35,037 nt of DNA from Thermoguttaceae bacterium (GTDB taxonomy: Bacteria > Planctomycetota > Planctomycetia > Pirellulales > Thermoguttaceae), in assembly GCA_017447745.1 (NCBI GenBank), contig JAFSMW010000163.1:1-35037 (forward strand). Reading direction: 5' to 3'. Shown one piece after another: positions 7,336-14,411 of the stretch. Each line of letters opens with the position of its first letter. The first letter of the stretch is position 1. The notes below the pieces were generated by a model. It worked only from the letters and a program-made list of their open reading frames with translations, did no database searches and was not told where the DNA came from. The position numbers and the translations under genes are program-made.

Positions 7336-8334
7336 TTAGCGCTTTGTCCAGTACGGCGTATCGCACGGATCGTTCCACAGTTCGAGCAGTTCGTCGTCCA
7401 TTTTGGCGATGAACATCTGGAATCCGGCGGCTTCCTGAACGGTAAGCATTTCCTGGCATTTGGCGTCTGCGATGATGATGCCTTTGGAATCCAGGTACTT
7501 CTTCACGCCGTTGAGAACGATGAACATTTCCATGTGCGTTGTGGCGCCGGAACCGTTGATAATAACGACGACTCTGTCGCCTTCTTTGGCGTCGACAGCC
7601 TGAAGAAGCTGTTCCGCCATGATTTGAGCGGTTTCGTCAGCAGTCTTGATCTTGCAGCGTCCTCCGCCGCCTTCTCCGTGCTGACCCATGCCGATTTCCA
7701 TTTCGTCGTCTGCCAAAGTGGCGATTTCCTGTCCCGTGGCGGGATGAGTGGCTCCGCGCATAGCAACAGCCAAAGTCGCCATGTTGTCATTGAACTTGTT
7801 GGCAACGCGGCAGACTTCGTCCAGATTCCAGCCTCGTTCAGCCGCAGCGCCGGCAATCTTCGCCAGAGGAATGCATCCAACCAGACCGCGGCGATCTTCC
7901 ATCGGAGCGCCCAGACCGGCGGAAATGTCTTCGTGAGTGTTAATCGAACGGACGTTAAGTCCTTCGTCTTCCGCCATTTCCATTGCCATGTCGCCGCTCA
8001 TGACGTCGCCAGCATGGTTAAGAACGATCAACAGCGTACCGGCTTCCCGATTCATTTTTTCCAGAGCCTTGAAGACGTTCGGTCCGCCAGGCGCGGCAAA
8101 GATGTCGCCAGCAACGGAAACGTCAAGCATACCGTATCCGACAAAACCGCTGATTGCCGGTTCATGTCCGGTTCCGCCCATCGAAACGATGGCGACCTTG
8201 TCGGTCGATTTGGGGTTAGCGCGGCAGACCAGTTTTTGATCTACGACGATCTTGTCCGGGAACGCGATCTGCATGCCGGCTAAAAGTTCTGTGGTCAAAT
8301 TTTCAGGGGCGTTGATGAATTTCTTCATTACCAT
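7336..8334 (-). CDS. dhaK: Dihydroxyacetone kinase, DhaK subunit
   Basis: 332 residues, usual for DhaK. The family binds dihydroxyacetone (or a related ketose) covalently through a histidine, and the phosphoryl group comes from DhaL. Seen: GGTGHEP (53-59), GYGMLDVSVAGDIFAAP (67-82), LNHAGD (105-110) and the substrate-binding His in EIGMGQHGE (His219); its presence argues against the regulator-like paralogue DhaQ. GGAG lies 10 bp before the first ATG, which supports that start over the second ATG two codons later. No dhaL or dhaM follows; downstream is convergent recJ. The partner must be encoded elsewhere, so the true substrate is open. Confidence 0.9.
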   Translation of the reverse strand: MVMKKFINAPENLTTELLAGMQIAFPDKIVVDQKLVCRANPKSTDKVAIVSMGGTGHEPAISGFVGYGMLDVSVAGDIFAAPGGPNVFKALEKMNREAGTLLIVLNHAGDVMSGDMAMEMAEDEGLNVRSINTHEDISAGLGAPMEDRRGLVGCIPLAKIAGAAAERGWNLDEVCRVANKFNDNMATLAVAMRGATHPATGQEIATLADDEMEIGMGQHGEGGGGRCKIKTADETAQIMAEQLLQAVDAKEGDRVVVIINGSGATTHMEMFIVLNGVKKYLDSKGIIIADAKCQEMLTVQEAAGFQMFIAKMDDELLELWNDPCDTPYWTKR

Positions 8335-8396
8335 AACAGGGAATCTCCAATAAAAAATATGAGTGAATTAAAACATTCTTTTTCTACATTTCTATT

Positions 8397-8425
8397 ATTT
8401 TACTTGAATTGAGAAAACGTTGCAA
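8397..8425 (-). promoter_or_regulatory. Promoter of dhaK
   Basis: On the minus strand, TTGCAA (8425-8420), 17-bp spacer, TAAAAT (8402-8397). It lies about 60 bp upstream of the dhaK ATG. Confidence 0.6.
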
Positions 8426-8494
8426 GCCCTTGGACGCTTCAAAAACCAAAAAATTTTCGGAAATTTCTGGTTATTGAGAAAGACGTAATTAAAT

Positions 8495-9424
8495 CTATTC
8501 GCCTTGCTTCTTCAACCAATCTTCAATTGCGTCTGCCATTTCGTCGAGCGACTCAAACCGGTTAGCAGGAATGCGAGACATCGCCTTTTTAGCAATGGCA
8601 ATCAAATCGGGAGAAGATTTTTTGTTTAATATGTCCAAAAAAGTTTTTCCCAACGAAAACTGATCTGTTTTAGGTGAAAGCGCGTCGGGAGTTTGCTGGG
8701 CTATAAGACGTTCTGGAGCCATGTATTTCATCGTTCCGCCGTCGGGTGGATTATCAGGCGCGTTCTCTCCTCCGGCAAGGTCAAAATCGGAAAGCCGAAC
8801 AGAGCCGGATTTAGTTAGAAGAATATTCGCCGGTTTAACGTCGCGATGGATAATGCCGTGCGAATGAGCGTACGCCAAACCTCGCGCTGCCTGCAGAATA
8901 ATCAAAGCCGCCGCTTGGTCTGCAGTTTTGCCTGGAAAGAGCTTTTTCCAGTTGGTTTTGTCCAGACTGGCGCCGTCAACCAATTCCATAACGGTATAAA
9001 CGATGTTGTCCTGCTTACCGGAATCGTAAAAAGCAATGATGTTTTCATGATGAAGTTTTTTCAGAACGTCGACTTCCCTGATGGCTTGGGGCATTAGGTG
9101 AACTTTGAGCGCCGCTGGACGATTTGCTTTTGCGTCTAAAACTTCGTAAACCGCGCTCATGCCGCCGCGTCCGATCTCACGAATTACCTGGTACTTTCCA
9201 ATTCTCTCCGGGATTTCGGGAAAATCATCAACTTCATCAGGATTTATTGTTTCCGTTTTGGCGGATTCCGCAATATGAACATCTTCCAGCATAAGCGTTA
9301 TTGGAAGAATATCTTTGAGTTTCGATTCATACTTGGGCCAGCGAGCGGCGAAAGCATTGATCGATATGTCTTCTCCGGCTCGCACGGACTGTATGAATAA
9401 ATCTATAATATCTGGAAGCTTCAT
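8495..9424 (-). CDS. Hanks-type serine/threonine protein kinase
   Basis: 309-residue cytosolic kinase, with no transmembrane segment. After an N-terminal segment of about 75 residues come the Gly loop GRGGMSAV (85-92), the ATP lysine in AALKVH (Lys107), the catalytic loop HRDVKPAN (193-200, Asp195), the metal motif as DFD rather than DFG (213-215), and APE (236-238). The C-lobe ends at about 305. The start lies 3 bp after the sigma-factor stop (TGA CCC ATG), which implies translational coupling. The N-terminal segment with alternating Leu/Trp (SINAFAARWPKYESKL) is typical of planctomycete kinases paired with ECF sigma factors. The likely role is to modulate that sigma factor's signalling. Confidence 0.9.
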   Translation of the reverse strand: MKLPDIIDLFIQSVRAGEDISINAFAARWPKYESKLKDILPITLMLEDVHIAESAKTETINPDEVDDFPEIPERIGKYQVIREIGRGGMSAVYEVLDAKANRPAALKVHLMPQAIREVDVLKKLHHENIIAFYDSGKQDNIVYTVMELVDGASLDKTNWKKLFPGKTADQAAALIILQAARGLAYAHSHGIIHRDVKPANILLTKSGSVRLSDFDLAGGENAPDNPPDGGTMKYMAPERLIAQQTPDALSPKTDQFSLGKTFLDILNKKSSPDLIAIAKKAMSRIPANRFESLDEMADAIEDWLKKQGE

Positions 9425-9427
9425 GGG

Positions 9428-10006
9428 TCAAGTCATATAAACGTCGTACATTTTTTTGAACCGTTCAATAGCGCGAGCATATCGCATTTTGGCGGTGTCA
9501 ACGTTAATATTCAAAATCACGGCGCATTCAGCAAAACTCATCTGATCAAAATGATGCATAATGATGATTTCCCTGTCTCGGGGCTTCATTTGATTGATGA
9601 CTTGATGAACGATAATAGCCCGCTCCTTACGTAACATCTTTTTGCTGGGAGAAGAAATTTTATCAGCAAAACGATTGAGAAGATTCGTTTGAGTTTGGTT
9701 AAGATCGTTTTCGTGAACTTCTTTACCGGCGCTTCGTTTTGCGGCTCTGCAGTAACGTTTCTTGTTTGCGATTGTTTGGATGACAATTCCCTTCAGTTTG
9801 ACCAGGATGGAAATCTCTAGATGTTCATTGAGATAATCCAGTCGTGTGCAGGCGTCAATAAACGCTTCCTGGAAAATGTCCTCAAAATCCATTTTTCGTT
9901 TGAGCGCTTCCGTGGCGTGCCAGGAAATGGTTGCCATCAGTTGGGGTCGATACTGCTCGAAGATGGAACCTAAAACGGTTTTTTGAATAATCTGATTATT
10001 TTCCAT
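9428..10006 (-). CDS. ECF-type RNA polymerase sigma factor (kinase-linked planctomycete type)
   Basis: 192 residues from the ATG at 10006, where AAAGGA lies a few bases upstream; the open frame continues 13 codons further but without support. Region 2 is at about 18-62 (MDFEDIFQEAFIDACTRLDYL, which contacts core polymerase and -10 DNA). Region 4 is at about 135-190 (RDREIIIMHHFDQMSFAECA, helix-turn-helix for the -35). No anti-sigma gene is adjacent; a Ser/Thr kinase follows, as in the STK-associated ECF groups of planctomycetes. It is transcribed from a near-consensus promoter with three TATGATA boxes. Confidence 0.88.
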   Translation of the reverse strand: MENNQIIQKTVLGSIFEQYRPQLMATISWHATEALKRKMDFEDIFQEAFIDACTRLDYLNEHLEISILVKLKGIVIQTIANKKRYCRAAKRSAGKEVHENDLNQTQTNLLNRFADKISSPSKKMLRKERAIIVHQVINQMKPRDREIIIMHHFDQMSFAECAVILNINVDTAKMRYARAIERFKKMYDVYMT

Positions 10007-10017
10007 GGTATCCTTTC

Positions 10018-10064
10018 TATGATAGGTATCATAAATATATATCATATACGATTATTTTATCATA
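10018..10064 (-). promoter_or_regulatory. Three TATGATA boxes in the sigma-factor leader
   Basis: TATCATA occurs on the plus strand at 10027, 10040 and 10058. The leftmost also forms a perfect palindrome TATGATA-gg-TATCATA (10018-10033). The boxes overlap the -10 element and lie between the promoter and the ATG, where a repressor or the sigma factor itself could act. Confidence 0.45.
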
Positions 10065-10082
10065 AAGAGAATGTATTGTCAA
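10054..10082 (-). promoter_or_regulatory. Promoter of the sigma-kinase operon
   Basis: On the minus strand: TTGACA (10082-10077), exactly 17-bp spacer, TAAAAT (10059-10054). This is close to the sigma70 consensus. Expected start of RNA is about 10047, a leader of about 40 nt. Confidence 0.75.
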
Positions 10083-10122
10083 TAAGCTCAAAAAAAGATT
10101 TGAAATATTTTTCAGCGAGAAT

Positions 10123-10440
10123 TTGTCCCTCTTGGGAGTTTGCCCATCTTGTTCAAAAAGTTTATTTACTAGCGTCCGCCAAACTCAAGAAACAAAAAAG
10201 CCTTGCAAAATATTGCAAGGCGGAAATTTACCTCAGGTAGAGGTCGAACAAAACTCTAAAGACCCTTGTTTTTACGGTACATCAGACGATGCCGATAATG
10301 AGCGCCCACAGTTTTGCCCACACTCGAATTATTTTGAGCAGATTTTAACCCTGTTTGACAAACTGGACGGGTACGAACAAAAACAGATTTTAGACGTGAT
10401 TGTTGAGCGATTAAGACGTCAATCTACAGCGTCAAATTGA
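10123..10440 (+). pseudogene. Short zinc-ribbon-like reading frame, probably a remnant
   Basis: An open frame runs from a stop at 10063 to 10440, with no ATG and only a TTG at 10123 as a possible start. Seen: one Cys pair (CPSC) near the start, scattered further cysteines (PCK, DPCF, FCPH), then a helix FDKLDGYEQKQILDVIVERLRRQ. No SD is visible. I do not recognise the family. The lack of a good start next to an active divergent promoter suggests a decayed gene, though a real small protein cannot be excluded. Confidence 0.3.
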
Positions 10441-10469
10441 TCGACCGACAAGACCTCTGAATTGAGGCT

Positions 10470-10508
10470 CTTTATAGCCTTTTAACGATTGTTAATATGG
10501 CTATAAAG
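10470..10508. other. Nested hairpin after the zinc-ribbon frame
   Basis: CTTTATAGCC (10470-10479) pairs perfectly with GGCTATAAAG (10499-10508). Inside, TTAAC-gatt-GTTAA (10482-10495) forms a second stem. No T run follows, so it is not a typical terminator. Confidence 0.55.
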
Positions 10509-10594
10509 ATATGGCGGTACGATTAAACTGAACTAGAGTTTATCGAAAAGCCTGACTCCTTCCGGGTTATTCTTTTCTGCAAGCCGTCTGACTC

Positions 10595-10700
10595 TAACAC
10601 AGAAATCTGCACAGAAATAACACAGAAACCGGCATTAACACAGAAATTCGCACAGAAATCAACACTAGCACAAAGATTAGCAGTAAGACTAGCACAAAGA
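10595..10700. repeat. Degenerate ACACAGAAAT repeats
   Basis: CACAGAAA occurs five times (two 24-bp copies of TAACACAGAAAT..GCACAGAAAT at 10595 and 10636 that differ at three bases), followed by CTAGCACAAAGA twice. Spacing is irregular. They lie in the non-coding tract 10441-11562. Confidence 0.55.
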
Positions 10701-10748
10701 CAGAGGGTTACAGAGCAGATTTTAAGATAAAGAAAAAGAGATGTACCC

Positions 10749-10780
10749 CCGGAATTCTGGAATTTTAGAATTCCGGTTTT
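10749..10780 (+). terminator. Strong terminator with no gene upstream
   Basis: CCGGAATTCT (10749-10758) and AGAATTCCGG (10767-10776) form a perfect 10-bp stem followed by TTTT. No coding gene lies between 10441 and here, so it would end either a small RNA or read-through from the left. Confidence 0.6.
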
Positions 10781-11022
10781 GACGTCAGATTTGGATTATC
10801 TCTAAACGCATTGATAGAAAAGCACAGACAGGACAGCAGACGGCAGGACAGCCAGAGAGGGGATATTTACAACTAGAGACGACAAATATATTTGAGCTAT
10901 ACCGATTATACGGGCGGGAATCGGGATTATAGAGTAAATTACATCTGCAGACTATAACGAATAATGAGTATCATAATACCAAAATACTATGGATTTGATA
11001 TTTTGATACTCTTTACGCAGTT

Positions 11023-11107
11023 ATAACAAGACTATAACAAATGTTATAAAACTCATAACAAATGTTACTCGAATCGATAACAAATGTTATGCAAAACGAT
11101 AACAAAC
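11023..11107. repeat. Iteron-like tandem array, unit ATAACAAATGTTAT, period 21-22 bp
   Basis: Full units begin at 11034, 11055 and 11077 (the second ends in C), with partial units ATAACAAG at 11023 and ATAACAAAC at 11099. The full-unit spacing is two helical turns. Each unit is itself near-palindromic (ATAACA..TGTTAT). An AT-rich tract follows (11100-11135). This arrangement is typical of replication-initiator or partition-protein binding sites. No Rep or Par gene is in the window. Confidence 0.65.
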
Positions 11108-11135
11108 TAAATAAAACTAAATTAAATTACATTAA

Positions 11136-11183
11136 TACTCTGCTAACGCAGAGTAAATGCGCGCACGCGCGTATACGCACGTG
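11136..11183. other. Hairpin plus alternating purine-pyrimidine run beside the iterons
   Basis: TACTCTGC-TAAC-GCAGAGTA (11136-11155) is a perfect 8-bp stem. Directly after it, 11157-11183 is 27 bases of unbroken purine-pyrimidine alternation, rich in GC and AC steps, a sequence prone to Z-DNA. It forms a composite locus with the iterons. Confidence 0.55.
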
Positions 11184-11426
11184 AGGCGATAGTTTATTCT
11201 CGGCATAAGAACTTCTTATAAATTTTTACCAATTTGTTACCGGTTAGTAATAAATTGGGTTTTATAATAAAAGACGAGAGCGACGGCAAGGCAGCCGGTT
11301 ACAGTTTGCCTCATCTTCGGAATTGATTACAATCCCGGTCATACACAATCAAGTACGATGGTTGAAAAAGAGTACTGCAGGTCGAAGGGGGGATTGGAAG
11401 GGAACGCTATGCATGAACAATGAAAG

Positions 11427-11503
11427 TTGACGAACAAAGAGATAATTGCTATTGTAAGGCAAATGGCAACCCGACCTCACCGCGGAACTTACCATAGCAA
11501 TTA
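11427..11503 (+). promoter_or_regulatory. Promoter and overlapping inverted repeat before the HTH gene
   Basis: TTGACG (11427-11432), 17-bp spacer, TATTGT (11450-11455). TAATTGCTAT at 11443-11452 covers the -10 and is matched perfectly by ATAGCAATTA at 11494-11503, with pairing continuing through GTAAG/CTTAC. The arms could be two operator half-sites for looping or an RNA stem in the leader. Confidence 0.45.
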
Positions 11504-11562
11504 AAACGCAAAAAGATGATGGGCGGGCGGAACTCGTGTTTCTGATAGATTGGGGTAATGAT

Positions 11563-11910
11563 ATGCTACAAAACAAAATTGAGTTAGAAAACGAGGCTGG
11601 CGAGGAATTGTATACGCTGGCGGAGTTGGTTAAAGTGAACCCAGAGTTTACGGTTGACCAGCTGAGGAAGTGGATTAAGACCGGGCGACTTGAAGCGGTT
11701 CAAAATAAGCCGGGCGGAACATGGTGGACGTCGGAGGAAGCTCTTGAAAGAGCGAAACGCAGCCTCCGCAGACGCCAGGCGTCGGTTGTAGGCGTAGGAG
11801 GTTTGAGCGAGCGAGACAGGACGCTATTAAGACTCCTATGCGGATATAAACGCGACAAAGATGGAAACTTCGTGAAAGCTAGTATGGAGGATTTATTTTG
11901 CCAGCAGTAG
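11563..11910 (+). CDS. Small excisionase/MerR-like helix-turn-helix protein
   Basis: 115 residues from the ATG at 11563 (a GTG at 11536 is a possible earlier start; GGGG lies 7 bp before the ATG). Residues about 15-62 read YTLAELVKVNPEFTVDQLRKWIKTGRLEA followed by GGTWWTSEEALERAKR. This is the winged-helix pattern of excisionases and MerR-like regulators: HTH, then a wing with GG.W, then a helix. The basic C-terminal part (KRSLRRRQ) may also touch DNA. The role is probably a regulator or excisionase of a mobile element; no integrase is present. It stands alone and follows the iteron region. Confidence 0.6.
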   Translation: MLQNKIELENEAGEELYTLAELVKVNPEFTVDQLRKWIKTGRLEAVQNKPGGTWWTSEEALERAKRSLRRRQASVVGVGGLSERDRTLLRLLCGYKRDKDGNFVKASMEDLFCQQ

Positions 11911-11993
11911 AACATTTAAGTGGGCGGCTGAGCAATGCGATTTAGGGAAGCTACGACCGTCTCGAAACCGAATGGGTTTAGTACCCAACAGAA

Positions 11994-12021
11994 AAGGCGC
12001 GTCTGCCAGCGCGGGCGCGCC
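11994..12021 (-). terminator. Possible terminator of the defence operon; otherwise non-coding 11911-12263
   Basis: On the minus strand, GGCGCG and CGCGCC pair around a 14-nt loop and are followed by TTTT. It lies about 240 bp after the stop of the last operon gene. The rest of 11911-12263 holds a small hairpin TGGGT-ttagt-ACCCA (11973-11987) and a TATAAT at 12156 without a clear -35; I see no gene. Confidence 0.4.
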
Positions 12022-12263
12022 CCTTCATAAACCATTAACCAATAGAAACAAAAACGGCGCCGTGGGCTAAAAATTTTGCAAACACCGCCCGCGACGCCTC
12101 GCTACCTAGAGCTTCCCTGTATGTTAGCGCTTTTTAGGAATAGTGCAAGGGGGGCTATAATACTGCGGTTGGACGTTTTTGCCATTCAATTCGCGTAGCA
12201 GAGTAAACGGACAGCATCTGGTATAAGCGCTACCCTGAGTTTATTCCACTTGCAGGAAAAGCC

Positions 12264-14408
12264 TTATTCGTTTACTGCTGGGAGCAGACTGCATAAGGTT
12301 TCATAGCTGAGTACATAAACGGCTTTACGGGCGCGTGTCAGCGTTACATAGAGCAAAGAACGTTCCTGTTGCATCTTCGCCTCCATGTCGATAGGATTGT
12401 CTTGCTGCGAAACAACTGATGGCGGAGGAATGACGTCGTCATTCGCACAGACCAAAATCACATAGTCGAACTCAATACCCTTGATTCGGTGCATGGTCGC
12501 AATGCGAATGCCGTCTTCCGATTCCTCGTGGATGTCGTTTTTGAGATGATACGGTTTGACGTTCGCATTTTTCAAAAGTTGATAGTAGTCGCTGCAAAGG
12601 TCATTTGTTCGGCATACAATACAGATCTCGGAATCCTTCACGTCTTGAGCGGTAAGATTTCTAATCAGCTCAATCAGGCGTTTGTCATGCTCTTCTTTAT
12701 TGGCAAAGGTCTGAATACGAGGTTTGTTTCCCCGCGTCAACGACCGGCAACGGTCTAGCAGCTCTTTTTCGCCGTCCAGGTTGTCATAATCGCCCGTGAG
12801 TACTTGGTCGGCATATTGGCGAGTTTCCTCCGTCGTGCGATAATTGATGTGGAGTTTACGGCTTCTTCCTTGAACTCTGATTCCAGCGCTAGCCAGGGAC
12901 GTTGGCTGACCGTAGATTCGTTGATGAGAGTCCCCAACAATGAACAGGTCGTTGTCGCCTTCGGGAACCATGGCTCGAATGAGCGATAACGCCAGAAAGC
13001 TAAAGTCCTGGGCTTCGTCCACAATGATGGCTTTATACTGAAGCGGAACAGATTTGTTTTCCTGAAGAACGCATCGACCATCGCGGTAAAAGTCTTCCGA
13101 CTCTTTCAGATTGGATTCATTGAGCAATGCGCGATATTCTTCAAACACTGGCCAGACAGCCTTGCGAGTTTTACGGCTCAGGCTCCTTCCGCGTCCTTTA
13201 CGACTAACACGGAAATAGTCTTCCTCTGTAAAGACGCTTTGAGGTTGAATTACTTGCTCCCATTCATCTTTGTAAAACTGCTCTGTCAGATTCTCTGTTG
13301 GATTCGACGGAGCAGAAGCCATGGCTTGACTCCAGAGATCTTTTTTCTGTGCGTCTAATATGAGCTTCCCATGGTATCCGTTTTTGTTTAGATAATCTTG
13401 AGTCCATTTGTCCAGGTTGATAACGTCAATACGCTCAAACTGTTCGTCGGTGCAGATTTTTCGGAGAGACTCGCGAATATCGGTAGCCAGAGTCGTTGTG
13501 TATGTTGTAACCAGAATTCGGTCTTTGGGGTTTGTAAACTTGTGTTCAACCAACCACTTAGCGCGGTGAATGGCGACGACGGTCTTGCCGGTTCCGGCTG
13601 TGCCGCGAACGCAAATAGAGCCTTTGACGTCCCATTGAACGAGCTTGCGTTGTAATGGGTGAAGGAATACTCGCCACAACTCCAAAGGCGCATTGAGCCA
13701 CTGTTCCAGCTCAATAGCGTCTTTGATGATGGTAAACTGACTTTTAGAGTTGTCGTTGTTGAGAGCCGCCCAGAAGTCTGTTGTATCGACCTTGTCAGGA
13801 TTATCGACAGAAGCCTCTATCAAAGCGTCGTCAAACGAATAACCGCAAGCCAAAGCCAATAAACCGGAATACGCTCCTACAGGCAGAACAGAGGACTCAT
13901 TGTCGAGTTGTTCATCGCTTTTAATTGCTCGAACTTGAGAGAGAAGTTCCTCCGGAACGCCCAGCTGGAACAACTGTTCGTCGGAAAAACTGTCAAACAG
14001 ACCGGGGGTAACTTCAGCTTTAGGTTCGATATTTTGAGGCGCAGCTTCGACTTGCCTAACATCGTCAGCTTGTTTAACGTTGACAATTTGCAGCGCTCCG
14101 TTACGCGGGTTAATAGAAAGCTGACGTCGTTGCGCCCAAGCATAGGCGTCGTCGTGTTTATCAACCCAAAGGAGAACGTAAACGTCAGAATTGCTTGGAT
14201 GGGATACAATCGCACGGTACGTATTGTCTATACGAACGCTATGAAGGGACTTATCCGAAGCAGCATGGATATTTTCGTAGTTGATACTGGGAGCCTTTGG
14301 ATTGGCTTGAAATCGACGAACGAAATCCTGAACCTTGCTTTGCTGAGAAGGAGGAATGTGCGAAAACGCTTTGAGAAATTCAATTGACAATGATAGTTTA
14401 ACGTCCAT
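12264..14408 (-). CDS. UvrD/Rep-family SF1 helicase with RelE/ParE-like N-terminal domain
   Basis: 714 residues, last gene of the defence operon. Residues about 1-95 resemble the RelE/ParE toxin fold (FLKAFSHIPPSQQSKVQDFV, then SLHSVRIDNTYRAIVSHPS, then DVYVLLWVDKHDDAYAWA). After a linker the helicase shows Walker A GTAGTGKT (269-276), DEAQDF (464-469), GDSHQRIY (492-499), NYRTT (522-526), TMHRIKGIEFDYV (638-650) and YVTLTRA (687-693). All key motor residues are present, so an ATP-driven DNA translocase is expected. GGAG lies 6 bp before the ATG, inside the end of the upstream gene (3-bp gap). Whether the toxin-like domain cuts RNA or only binds is unknown. Confidence 0.85.
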   Translation of the reverse strand: MDVKLSLSIEFLKAFSHIPPSQQSKVQDFVRRFQANPKAPSINYENIHAASDKSLHSVRIDNTYRAIVSHPSNSDVYVLLWVDKHDDAYAWAQRRQLSINPRNGALQIVNVKQADDVRQVEAAPQNIEPKAEVTPGLFDSFSDEQLFQLGVPEELLSQVRAIKSDEQLDNESSVLPVGAYSGLLALACGYSFDDALIEASVDNPDKVDTTDFWAALNNDNSKSQFTIIKDAIELEQWLNAPLELWRVFLHPLQRKLVQWDVKGSICVRGTAGTGKTVVAIHRAKWLVEHKFTNPKDRILVTTYTTTLATDIRESLRKICTDEQFERIDVINLDKWTQDYLNKNGYHGKLILDAQKKDLWSQAMASAPSNPTENLTEQFYKDEWEQVIQPQSVFTEEDYFRVSRKGRGRSLSRKTRKAVWPVFEEYRALLNESNLKESEDFYRDGRCVLQENKSVPLQYKAIIVDEAQDFSFLALSLIRAMVPEGDNDLFIVGDSHQRIYGQPTSLASAGIRVQGRSRKLHINYRTTEETRQYADQVLTGDYDNLDGEKELLDRCRSLTRGNKPRIQTFANKEEHDKRLIELIRNLTAQDVKDSEICIVCRTNDLCSDYYQLLKNANVKPYHLKNDIHEESEDGIRIATMHRIKGIEFDYVILVCANDDVIPPPSVVSQQDNPIDMEAKMQQERSLLYVTLTRARKAVYVLSYETLCSLLPAVNE

Positions 14409-14411
14409 TTT

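Noticed and set aside
10595..10700. CACAGAAA repeats as iterons or CRISPR
   Set aside because: Spacing is irregular and units are degenerate; kept only as low-complexity repeats.
11023..11107. Tandem repeats as a CRISPR array
   Set aside because: Units of about 14 bp with 7-8 bp between them are far too short, and no cas gene is present.
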